Shown here piece by piece: positions 1-7,418 of a stretch of DNA of 35,476 nucleotides. The stretch spans positions 1-35,476 of the forward strand of contig JAKSMW010000023.1 of the NCBI GenBank assembly GCA_024400395.1. The letters are read 5' to 3'. How positions within the stretch are numbered: position 1 is the stretch's first letter; the number at the start of each line of letters is the position of its first letter. Origin of the DNA: Bacteroidales bacterium (GTDB taxonomy: Bacteria > Bacteroidota > Bacteroidia > Bacteroidales > F082). The notes below the pieces were generated by a model. It ran no database searches. It saw only the letters and a list, made by a program, of their open reading frames with translations, and was not told the origin of the DNA. A program made the position numbers and the translations under genes.

Positions 1-140
1 CGATGGGTGTCATCCGCAACGTCGATGCTCCGACCTACGACGACTGCCTCACCGACGTCATCGCCAACGAATCGGCGAAAGCCAAGATTCAGACCGTTGA
101 CGACCTGCTCAATTCAGGCACGACTTGGACGATTGAATAA
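1..140 (+). CDS. 2-oxoacid:ferredoxin oxidoreductase beta subunit, C-terminal end (partial)
   Basis: Only the last 45 or so codons lie in the window, read in the frame with ATG at 3 and ending at TAA 138-140. The visible peptide contains GVIRNVDAPTYDDCL and finishes LLNSGTTWTIE. A GV(I/F)R-V--P-YD segment followed by a final LL-SG-TW motif is what I know from the C-terminus of the TPP-binding beta subunit of 2-oxoglutarate or related 2-oxoacid:ferredoxin oxidoreductases (KorB type), which decarboxylate the oxoacid to acyl-CoA while reducing ferredoxin. The catalytic TPP and Fe-S regions are upstream of the window, so substrate specificity cannot be judged. The alpha subunit would be expected just upstream. 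A strong terminator follows at 202-240. Confidence 0.6.
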   Translation, partial: MGVIRNVDAPTYDDCLTDVIANESAKAKIQTVDDLLNSGTTWTIE

Positions 141-201
141 CCCTCACAACCATTATCCGGTGTCATGGTTCGCCATGCTGCCGCAGGTTGATAATTTTGT
201 T

Positions 202-240
202 AAAAAATTCCGTTCTTATTGGACGGAATTTTTTATTTTT
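202..240 (+). terminator. Rho-independent terminator after the oxidoreductase gene
   Basis: A perfect 11-bp stem (203-213 with 223-233, arms AAAAATTCCGT and ACGGAATTTTT) closes a 9-nt loop and runs into a T-rich tail. It ends the upstream oxidoreductase transcript. The tail directly abuts, and partly forms, the -7 box of the next gene. Confidence 0.85.
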
Positions 241-242
241 GC
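234..242 (+). promoter_or_regulatory. Bacteroidota -7 promoter box for the R-M genes
   Basis: TATTTTTGC matches the TAnnTTTGC form of the Bacteroidota -7 element. No clear TTTG -33 element lies about 20 nt upstream; that region is occupied by the terminator stem. A start of transcription a few bases downstream (about 245-250) fits the ATG at 267 and argues against the earlier in-frame starts at 219 and 243. Confidence 0.55.
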
Positions 243-266
243 ATGTTCAAAATCTTAAAAATTAAT

Positions 267-1370
267 ATGGCAAAATCTAAAAAAATTACTTTTATGATTG
301 AAGGCGAACAGCCAGGCTTGTTTGGCCAGAAATATTCAAGCAGGGATTATACAATAGGTGATTCGTGGGGTAAAAATCAATTTAACAGTTCGTTTCCGGC
401 ATCACTTGTGGCGTATATGGGAAGTAAAAATCTGAAACCAATTTATATTTGTACGGACAAGAACAATAATGTGATACATGAAAAAATTTCTTCCGAGGAA
501 TTATTGGGAATAGATCCGTTGAGTGATGATGCGTACTATGATTTTGAGGCGGGGTACTATCCTTATGAGCGATATTATACTGCAAAGAAAAAAGAAAAGA
601 TTGATTTGGTGATGATTAATCGAAAGACCAGTGTCCCTGCAAGTGGTTTGGAAGTTAAATTGACGACTTTGCCAGATAGTACGACAAAAGATTTGTTGGA
701 AGCAGATTATGGAAGTGAGATAGTTGTGCGTTCACCAACAATTTTGTTTCTTGCTTGCAGCATTTGTGCGTGTTTTGATTCATCGGAAGGAAGAAATAGA
801 CTTCATGAAATACTGAATACTATTGGGACTGAAATAAAAAATTGGAGTTTGAAGGAATTTGTTCTTCCTCATTATGAATTGATTAAGAAAGCCGTGCTGA
901 TGGTGTCATCTGAAATGTGTGATGAGCAGACCCCATTGATTATTCAGCCAATATGGAAAACTGACAGGACATTGACTGATTTAAATGAAGATTGTTTGGA
1001 TGTGTTTGTCTGGTCGAATTTGGCGCTTATACAAATGTGTTTGAGGGAAAGTGATGAAGAAAACAATATATCACGCAATCAGCGGACTATAATTTGGCTG
1101 TACAAAATGCTATGGGATTTTTCGTTATATGGAAAATTCCGATATACTGACATCGTGAATGAGTTGGCATACGATTACAAGACCGACAAAGCGTTTGCAA
1201 TCAGTGGGAAATTGACGAATCCGCTGATGAAATGTAAAGAGTTGGAAAAACCAAGAATTTCAAAATATGAAATTAAAAATATTATTCTTGGGAATGGACA
1301 GAAGTTGTTGCGTCCGGAAAGACGTTTTGATGCGTATATTGTTAGTCACTCTGAAATATTCAAATTATGA
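267..1370 (+). CDS. HindVP-family type II restriction endonuclease
   Basis: A 367-residue protein that I assign to the HindVP restriction endonuclease family from its overall sequence, especially the block SGLEVKLTTLPDSTT around residues 126-140. D113 followed by E129-V130-K131 gives a plausible PD-(D/E)xK metal-binding core. Known family members (HindV type) cut GRCGYC; the same specificity here is inferred. The ATG at 267 was chosen because the -7 box ends at 242 and MAKSKK is a natural N-terminus; an ATG at 243 would lie within or before the transcription start. The stop overlaps the start of the methylase gene, so the two are co-translated. Base composition is clearly more AT-rich than the flanking housekeeping genes, which suggests horizontal acquisition. 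Confidence 0.82.
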   Translation: MAKSKKITFMIEGEQPGLFGQKYSSRDYTIGDSWGKNQFNSSFPASLVAYMGSKNLKPIYICTDKNNNVIHEKISSEELLGIDPLSDDAYYDFEAGYYPYERYYTAKKKEKIDLVMINRKTSVPASGLEVKLTTLPDSTTKDLLEADYGSEIVVRSPTILFLACSICACFDSSEGRNRLHEILNTIGTEIKNWSLKEFVLPHYELIKKAVLMVSSEMCDEQTPLIIQPIWKTDRTLTDLNEDCLDVFVWSNLALIQMCLRESDEENNISRNQRTIIWLYKMLWDFSLYGKFRYTDIVNELAYDYKTDKAFAISGKLTNPLMKCKELEKPRISKYEIKNIILGNGQKLLRPERRFDAYIVSHSEIFKL

Positions 1371-2311
1371 AGGCTGTTGATTTATTTTGTGGCTGCGGTG
1401 GCCTCAGCCTTGGATTCTTGAAGGCTGGAATTGAAATTGTCGGTGCGTTTGACAATTGGGATGATGCATTGGAAGTTTACAGAAGGAATTTTTCTCATCC
1501 TGTTTACAAAGTGGATTTGGGTGATGTTAATGAAGCTGTTGAGATGATAGCTCCACTTAAACCGGATATGATTATAGGAGGTCCTCCTTGCCAAGACTTT
1601 TCTTCGGCTGGAAAACGTAATGAAGACAATGGCCGAGGTGACCTGACTGTGTCGTATGCGAATATAATTTCAAAATCACGTCCGCAGTGGTTTGTGATGG
1701 AGAATGTTGCAAGAATACTTAAAACCCAGAAATTTGTTGAAGCAAAGGAAGTTTTGAAAAGGGCTGGATATGGATTGACTTATACAGTTCTTGATGCCAG
1801 TAAATGCGGAGTTCCTCAAAAAAGAAAAAGATTTGTGATGATAGGCAAACTTGGTGAAAAAGACGATTTTATTATGGACGACCTTGTTGCAAATATTTCA
1901 GATGAAGAAATGTCGGTGGCTGATTATTTTGGAGATTCGCTCGAAATAAAATACTACTATCGCCACCCGAGAAGTTATGTCAGAAGAGGAATATTTAGTG
2001 TTGATGAACCAAGCCCTACAATCAGAGGTGTAAATCGTCCAATGCCGGGCGGTTATGAACTTCATGCAGGAGATCCAACCGATTCGTTGGAAGGGGTTAG
2101 ACCGTTGACGACGAAAGAAAGAAGCATGATTCAAACATTTCCGCCAGAATTTATATTTGAAGGTACAAAGACAAATCAAGAACAAATGATAGGAAATGCT
2201 GTTCCGGTAAATCTTGGTAAGTTTATTGCTACAGCGATATTGAAAAACATAGGTGAAACACCACGAGATATTTCAGATAGTCATCGTCTGTGTTCCAATG
2301 TCAAAAATTAA
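1367..2311 (+). CDS. DNA (cytosine-5-)-methyltransferase, partner of the HindVP-type nuclease
   Basis: A 314-residue C5-cytosine methyltransferase that should protect host sites against the nuclease encoded just upstream. Motifs are in canonical order: motif I DLFCGCGGLSLGF (residues 5-17, SAM binding), motif IV GGPPCQ (71-76, catalytic C75), motif VI ENV (112-114), motif VIII QKRKR (151-155), a target-recognition region around 200-255, and motif X GNAVPVNLG (276-284). All key residues are present, so it looks active. The start overlaps the nuclease stop (ATGA, 4 nt), an arrangement that couples translation. The order nuclease-then-methylase is noteworthy because the methylase must establish protection. 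AT-rich like its partner. No C protein or Vsr gene is visible beside the pair. Confidence 0.93.
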   Translation: MKAVDLFCGCGGLSLGFLKAGIEIVGAFDNWDDALEVYRRNFSHPVYKVDLGDVNEAVEMIAPLKPDMIIGGPPCQDFSSAGKRNEDNGRGDLTVSYANIISKSRPQWFVMENVARILKTQKFVEAKEVLKRAGYGLTYTVLDASKCGVPQKRKRFVMIGKLGEKDDFIMDDLVANISDEEMSVADYFGDSLEIKYYYRHPRSYVRRGIFSVDEPSPTIRGVNRPMPGGYELHAGDPTDSLEGVRPLTTKERSMIQTFPPEFIFEGTKTNQEQMIGNAVPVNLGKFIATAILKNIGETPRDISDSHRLCSNVKN

Positions 2312-2320
2312 ATTTTATCA

Positions 2321-2905
2321 ATGAAGAAATCTTTCAAACCTGGCACGATGCTTTACCCGCTGCCGGTGGTGATGGTCAGCTGCGGCGACAGCCCAGAGAA
2401 TTATAATATCATAACTGTCGCGTGGACGGGGACGATCTGCTCCGACCCGCCGATGTGTTACATCTCCGTGAGGAAAGAACGCCATTCGCATGACATCATA
2501 TTGAAAAACAAAGAGTTCGTGATAAACCTCACCACCGATGCCCTCAGCAAGGCCACCGACTGGTGCGGCGTGCGTTCCGGCAAGGACCACAACAAATTCA
2601 AGGAAATGCACCTCACGCCTGAAAAAGCGCAGGTGGTGAACGCCCCGCTGATTGCCGAGTCGCCGGTGAATATCGAATGCAAGGTGGTTGAAGTCAAGGA
2701 GTTAGGCTCGCACGATATGTTCATCGCTGAAGTCGTGGCCGTCAGCGGCGATGAGAAATATTTCGACCCGTCAACGGGACAGTTCCAGCTCAATCAGGCG
2801 GAGTTGATTGCGTTCTCGCACGGCAAATATTACACACTGGGCGAGAAAATCGGCAAGTTCGGGTTTTCAGTCGAGAAAAGACAGCATAAACGAGTCCAAA
2901 AATGA
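2321..2905 (+). CDS. Flavin reductase family protein
   Basis: A 194-residue single-domain protein of the flavin reductase (FMN-binding split barrel) family. The N-terminal third, with NIITVAWTGT and DPPMCYISVRKERHS, matches the region that contacts FMN, and GKFGFSVEK near the end is typical of the Bacteroidota members. These proteins bind FMN and either reduce it with NAD(P)H or act as flavoprotein modules; the physiological partner is not known here. No membrane segment or signal peptide. It begins 9 nt after the methylase stop, but base composition returns to the higher-GC chromosomal norm, so the junction of the acquired R-M block lies near 2311-2321. It may be read through from the R-M promoter. 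Confidence 0.8.
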   Translation: MKKSFKPGTMLYPLPVVMVSCGDSPENYNIITVAWTGTICSDPPMCYISVRKERHSHDIILKNKEFVINLTTDALSKATDWCGVRSGKDHNKFKEMHLTPEKAQVVNAPLIAESPVNIECKVVEVKELGSHDMFIAEVVAVSGDEKYFDPSTGQFQLNQAELIAFSHGKYYTLGEKIGKFGFSVEKRQHKRVQK

Positions 2906-2911
2906 AAACAC

Positions 2912-2973
2912 AGTGCCTGTAAGGCACTATTTGAATAACCGGGTACATGGAGGCGAAGCCGACATGTGCCTGG
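2912..2973. repeat. Two adjacent hairpins, REP-like
   Basis: First hairpin: AGTGCC (2912-2917) pairs with GGCACT (2923-2928) over loop TGTAA. Second: an 11-bp stem, 2939-2949 with 2963-2973, including two G-T wobbles, over a 13-nt loop. They fill the gap between the flavin reductase and the next ORF. Neither has a clear T tail, so a simple terminator is unlikely. The double-hairpin layout resembles REP or BIME elements, but only one copy is in the window. Confidence 0.45.
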
Positions 2974-2997
2974 CAACAAATAATAAATTAATGAATT

Positions 2998-3624
2998 ATG
3001 GATTACATCAAGATAAAAGGTCTCTCGAAAGACGAAGTTAAAGGGTTGGTCAAGGAATGGCTGAAGCTGTATCCGCATTCCTTCAACCCGGAAGTGAATT
3101 TTTGGTTTTATGAAACACTTGACAATCAGATCGTTGTGGGGCTTCACGATGACTTGAGTACGCTGGCGGTCAGCCTGTTGGTCATTTATCTCAATTCCGC
3201 CAAGGAACAAAATGACGAGTCGAAAGAGGTTGAGGTCACGGCGTTCGTCACGGTGAACGACAACGAGATTCTTCTGAAACAGAACTACGGCCGCCGCGCG
3301 AAGATTTACGCGAAGGGTCTGGAGGGCGATGAGACATCGGTGATTCTGCTTCTTGAAAACAACTATTGCGTTGAATACCGTTTCAAAGGTCACGCCAAGC
3401 AGATTAAAAATTCAGGTTTGGTCTTTGAGGAGCCGGAGATTTCCGTTCCTGACGAGAAGGAGGAAATCGTCGTCGGTGATGTGATTCCGAAGACGAAGAT
3501 AGAAGAGTCGTTGTCGCCGGAGGCGTCGCCGCTAAAGAAACTGATGTGGTATGGTATCTGCGGCATCGTGGGTCTCGCCATCGGATTCATGCTCGTGTAT
3601 TTCTATTACTGGAAAGGTAATTAG
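2998..3624 (+). CDS. Tail-anchored hypothetical protein
   Basis: I do not recognise this 208-residue protein. Residues 1-150 look like a soluble domain with alternating hydrophobic and charged strands and no signal peptide. Residues about 150-178 are acidic and proline-containing, likely a linker. Residues 183-205 (MWYGICGIVGLAIGFMLVY onward) form one membrane helix, followed by only three residues. This predicts a C-terminally anchored protein facing the cytoplasm. It is followed 26 nt later by tilS in the same direction, so they may share a transcript. No catalytic motif is evident. It begins at ATG 2998, after the double hairpin at 2912-2973. Confidence 0.75.
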   Translation: MDYIKIKGLSKDEVKGLVKEWLKLYPHSFNPEVNFWFYETLDNQIVVGLHDDLSTLAVSLLVIYLNSAKEQNDESKEVEVTAFVTVNDNEILLKQNYGRRAKIYAKGLEGDETSVILLLENNYCVEYRFKGHAKQIKNSGLVFEEPEISVPDEKEEIVVGDVIPKTKIEESLSPEASPLKKLMWYGICGIVGLAIGFMLVYFYYWKGN

Positions 3625-3650
3625 GAGTTTGAGGTAATCAGTAGTTTAAG

Positions 3651-4928
3651 GTGATTAGGAAGTTTCAGCAATATATTGAGAATCACAGTCTTATCGGGAA
3701 AGATGAGCGCGTTCTCGTTGCCTTGAGCGGCGGCGTTGACTCGATGGTGCTTGCTGAACTCATGCGCAGAAGCGGTTACGACATCGCCTTCGCGCATTGC
3801 AACTTCCATCTTCGCGGCGAAGAGTCTGACGGCGATGAGCGGTTTGTGCGCGATTACGCCGAAAGGGTGGGGGTGAGGCTTTTCGTGAAGCATTTCGATA
3901 CGATTCAATACGCTGAAAATCATAAGATTTCAATAGAAATGGCGGCACGCGAACTGCGTTACTCGTGGTTCGACGAGCTCCTGAAAAATCAAGGATTCCA
4001 TAAACTCGCCGTCGCACATCACGCCGATGACCAGATTGAGACGTTTTTCATCAACCTGCTGCGCGGCTCCGGCATCAAAGGGCTGAAGGCGATGCAACCC
4101 GCTAACAGATTGTATATCAGACCGCTGCTGTGGGCATCGCGCGAAGAAATCAAATGTTTTGCGGTGGAAAACGACATTCAATGGCGCGAAGACAGTACCA
4201 ATCAGGAAACGGTTTATTTCAGGAACAAGATAAGACACGAGCTGCTGCCGGTTCTCGATGGGATAAAACCAGACGCACGTGAGAAAATCAGACAGTCGGT
4301 AGAGTGCCTCGCTTCTGAAAATCAATTATATAGAAAACTTATTGAAGAGAACCTCTCTCGCATCGAACACATTGACGGCGTTTTACATTCAATCAGAAAA
4401 GAAGAATTAAAAGATAATCTTCAGTTGCTCTTCGAGTGGGCGCGCGACTTCGGCTTCGGCTTCCCGCAATGCGAGACGGTGATGTCGGTTATCAATTCCG
4501 AATCAGGAAAAGAATTTTATTCTGGTGATTATCAGCTTGTTGTGGAGAATGATTCCATAGACGTTTTCCCAATAGATCTTCATGATGAAAATCCAAAATT
4601 AGTTCAGAACGTCTTCGCCAAAACTCCTGATTTCAAAATCGAAAAGTCAAATCCGGACCTCGCGCAGCTCGATGCCGACAAAATAAAATTTCCGTTGAGA
4701 CTTCGTCATTGGCGGCAGGGCGACCGTTTCCGTCCTCTCGGGATGCACGGCTCAAAACTCGTGTCGGATTTTTTTAACGACTTGAATTTCACCGCGTTCC
4801 AGAAAAAAACGGCGTGCATTGTCACCGATGCCGACGACGAAATAGTTTGGATTGCCGGATACCGCATTGATGATGATTTCAAGATAACAAATAAAACCAC
4901 TCGCATTTGTGAAATTTTTTTGCAATAG
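3651..4928 (+). CDS. tilS: tRNA(Ile)-lysidine synthase
   Basis: TilS attaches lysine to C34 of the CAU-anticodon tRNA-Ile, using ATP, so that the tRNA reads AUA and is charged with isoleucine. The 425-residue protein shows the PP-loop SGGVDS at residues 26-31 and the downstream HCNFHLRGEESDGDE and HHADDQIETFFINLLRGSG segments of the N-terminal ATP-pyrophosphatase domain, then the substrate-binding region and a C-terminal TilS domain (RLRHWRQGDRFRPLGM onward). Length is normal. The start is GTG at 3651; no nearer in-frame ATG would keep the PP-loop spacing, and the sequence just before it (AGTTTAAGG) could serve for ribosome binding. It lies 26 nt after the tail-anchored protein gene. Confidence 0.95.
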   Translation: MIRKFQQYIENHSLIGKDERVLVALSGGVDSMVLAELMRRSGYDIAFAHCNFHLRGEESDGDERFVRDYAERVGVRLFVKHFDTIQYAENHKISIEMAARELRYSWFDELLKNQGFHKLAVAHHADDQIETFFINLLRGSGIKGLKAMQPANRLYIRPLLWASREEIKCFAVENDIQWREDSTNQETVYFRNKIRHELLPVLDGIKPDAREKIRQSVECLASENQLYRKLIEENLSRIEHIDGVLHSIRKEELKDNLQLLFEWARDFGFGFPQCETVMSVINSESGKEFYSGDYQLVVENDSIDVFPIDLHDENPKLVQNVFAKTPDFKIEKSNPDLAQLDADKIKFPLRLRHWRQGDRFRPLGMHGSKLVSDFFNDLNFTAFQKKTACIVTDADDEIVWIAGYRIDDDFKITNKTTRICEIFLQ

Positions 4929-5004
4929 ATTAAAAATTTTTGCACATTTGCATTTTAGAAATTTAACGAATTAAAAGTTGTAAATAATTGAATAATAATT
5001 GAAT

Positions 5005-7386
5005 ATGAAAAAACTTGCAATCACTTTGGTAACTTTTTTCGCAATGTTGCTCCCGCTTGTGTCATTCGGGCAGATTTATGAGCCTGTCCAGTGGAGCTTC
5101 TCGGCGGAATCATTAGGAAACAACGAGTACAATGTCATCATGAAAGCTGAAATTGAAGCTGGATGGCATGTCTATTCACAAAACATCAACGAAGGCGGGC
5201 CAATCCCGACAGCTTTCTATTTCAATGACACCACTATTTACGAAAGAATTGGTGAAGTGGTTGAAAGTGAAGCGATTACTCTTCAAGACCCGGTCTTCGA
5301 CATGGAGCTTCGCTTCTTTGAGAATGAAGCGACTTTCACACAGAAAGTCAAGGTCTTAGGTAAGACGCCGGTTGTTTTCAAATGTGAAATCGAATACATG
5401 GTTTGCAACGACGGGCAGTGTCTGCCCCCGACAATTGAGGAAGTTGAGGTGACACTCGGTGAGGCGGCTCCAGCGAATGCCGGCGGCATGGCGAATAAAG
5501 GCCTCTTGGCGTCACTCATCGCCGCGTTCCTGTGGGGTTTGGCGGCAATCGTAACACCTTGCGTGTTCCCGATGATCCCGATGACCGTGTCGTTCTTCCT
5601 CCACGGAAGCGAGAACAAGGCGCAGGGCCGCTTCAAAGCCTTGATGTATTTCCTCTTCATCGTCGGCCTTTACACCATCCCGATTGCGGTAATAATATTT
5701 ATAACGTGGCTTGGCGGCGGTGACGAAGGTATCGTCAACATTTTCAACTGGTTGTCAACACACTGGATTCCGAATATCATCTTCTTCATCGTGTTCATGG
5801 TGTTCGCCGCCTCGTTCTTCGGCGCATTTGAGATCATCATGCCAAGCTCTTTGGTCAACAAGAGTGATGAGAAATCGAATGGCAGCGGCCTCGGCGGCGT
5901 GTTCTTCATGGCACTCACACTCGTGCTCGTGTCGTTCGCCTGCACCGGCCCCATCGTCGGCTCGGTACTCATCGAGTCGGTGTCGGGTAACTTCTGGTCG
6001 CCAATACTCACGATGCTTGTGTATTCAGTGACGTTCGCGTTGCCTTTCGCGCTGTTCGCGCTGTTCCCATCGATGCTGAAGAGACTTCCGAAGAGCGGCG
6101 GCTGGCTCAATTCAGTGAAAGTCGTGTTCGGCTTCGTCGAAGTCGCACTCGGCTTCAAATTCCTGAGTATCATAGACCAGACATATCACTGGGGCATCCT
6201 CGACCGTGAGGTCTATCTCGCCATCTGGATCGTCTGCGCCGTGATGCTCGGCTTCTACCTCCTCGGTCAGATAAGATTCAAAAACGATGACGAAGTCACG
6301 AAGATCTCAGGCTTCCGTCTCTTCCTCGCGATAGTGTCGTTCGCATTCGCGTTCTACCTCATCCCCGGAATGTGGGGCGCACCTCTCAAGTCGTTGTCAG
6401 GCTATCTCCCGCCAATCCAGACCGTCGATTTCGACCTTCAGAGGATGGACCGCGAGAACTCGGAGGCTGTCATCAACTACATGGAAGGCCTTGAGCAGAA
6501 CACCTTCGTCCAGGAGACGGCACAGGCCGCCGCTGAACAGCCGTTCATGACACGCACGATGGCACTTTACATCCTCATCGCCATCGGCCTGCTTCTCGGT
6601 CTCTTCCTTGTCGGAAAAATCAAACTCAAAAAAGGACCCGACTGGAGCTTCATCTCTCTCGGCCGCTTGATAATCAGCATAATAGTCTTCTCGTTTGTGG
6701 TTTATCTCATCCCAGGTCTCTGGGGCGCACCGCTCAAAGCGATGTCGTGGATGCTGCCTCCGGCGAACACCATGGAGTTCAACCTCGAACAGAGCGGACG
6801 CACCAACTACGGCAACGTCGCCGCGACTTACGAAGAACTCGCCAAGCAAGGCGCTTTGGTGCAGAATGAGACAGCCGACGTGCAGGCTCTCTGCGAAGAA
6901 CCGCTCTACGCCGATTTCCTCCATCTGCCTCACGGAATAAACGGCTACTTCGACTATCAGCAGGCTCTCGCATGCTCGAAGGCTCAGAACAAACCGATCT
7001 TCGTTGACTTCACCGGCCACGGCTGCGTGAACTGCCGCGAGATGGAGTCGAGCGTGTGGGCCGACAAAGAAGTGCTGAAGATATTGAAACACGACTATGT
7101 CGTTGTGGCTCTTTACGTTGACGATAAGAAAACCCTTCCTGAAGAATATTGGGTGACAGGCGCAAACGGCAAGGTGAAGAAGACCCTCGGCGCCATCAAC
7201 GCCGAATTTCAGGTGTCGAAGTTCGAGGCCAACGCACAACCATATTACTGCCTCATGGGCAACAACGGCGAGCTTCTCGTTGACCCCCGTTCATATAACC
7301 TCGACGTGGAAGCGTTCAGACAGTTCCTCCTGAAAGGAATCGAGAACTTCAAGAACGGCGAGTTCGTGAGAAATATCAATGAATAG
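5005..7386 (+). CDS. dsbD: DsbD-family thiol:disulfide interchange protein with duplicated membrane module
   Basis: A 793-residue inner-membrane protein expected to carry electrons from cytoplasmic thioredoxin to the periplasm. A signal peptide (about residues 1-23) is followed by the N-terminal redox domain with CNDGQC (C134, C139), the polytopic core with the paired cysteines TPCVFP (C186) and ACTGP (C313), and a C-terminal thioredoxin-like domain with CVNC (C674, C677). All six redox cysteines are present. The unusual part is residues 404-627: a unit of about 110 residues, two membrane segments plus a periplasmic loop containing YLIPG(M/L)WGAPLK, occurs twice in tandem (LIPG cores 116 residues apart). 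The ATG at 5005 is preferred over a TTG two codons earlier. A weak promoter may lie in the 4930-4965 region. Confidence 0.93.
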   Translation: MKKLAITLVTFFAMLLPLVSFGQIYEPVQWSFSAESLGNNEYNVIMKAEIEAGWHVYSQNINEGGPIPTAFYFNDTTIYERIGEVVESEAITLQDPVFDMELRFFENEATFTQKVKVLGKTPVVFKCEIEYMVCNDGQCLPPTIEEVEVTLGEAAPANAGGMANKGLLASLIAAFLWGLAAIVTPCVFPMIPMTVSFFLHGSENKAQGRFKALMYFLFIVGLYTIPIAVIIFITWLGGGDEGIVNIFNWLSTHWIPNIIFFIVFMVFAASFFGAFEIIMPSSLVNKSDEKSNGSGLGGVFFMALTLVLVSFACTGPIVGSVLIESVSGNFWSPILTMLVYSVTFALPFALFALFPSMLKRLPKSGGWLNSVKVVFGFVEVALGFKFLSIIDQTYHWGILDREVYLAIWIVCAVMLGFYLLGQIRFKNDDEVTKISGFRLFLAIVSFAFAFYLIPGMWGAPLKSLSGYLPPIQTVDFDLQRMDRENSEAVINYMEGLEQNTFVQETAQAAAEQPFMTRTMALYILIAIGLLLGLFLVGKIKLKKGPDWSFISLGRLIISIIVFSFVVYLIPGLWGAPLKAMSWMLPPANTMEFNLEQSGRTNYGNVAATYEELAKQGALVQNETADVQALCEEPLYADFLHLPHGINGYFDYQQALACSKAQNKPIFVDFTGHGCVNCREMESSVWADKEVLKILKHDYVVVALYVDDKKTLPEEYWVTGANGKVKKTLGAINAEFQVSKFEANAQPYYCLMGNNGELLVDPRSYNLDVEAFRQFLLKGIENFKNGEFVRNINE

Positions 7387-7418
7387 AAATAAGATAAACA
7401 CATTTAATATTAATCGGA

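Noticed and set aside
4930-4965. Promoter for dsbD (ATTTTTGCACATTTGC region)
   Set aside because: Two near matches to the -7 box exist, but each has one mismatch in the TA positions and there is no clear -33 element; evidence too weak for a feature.
6397-7239. 280-residue minus-strand ORF
   Set aside because: Lies fully inside dsbD on the opposite strand and encodes nothing recognisable.
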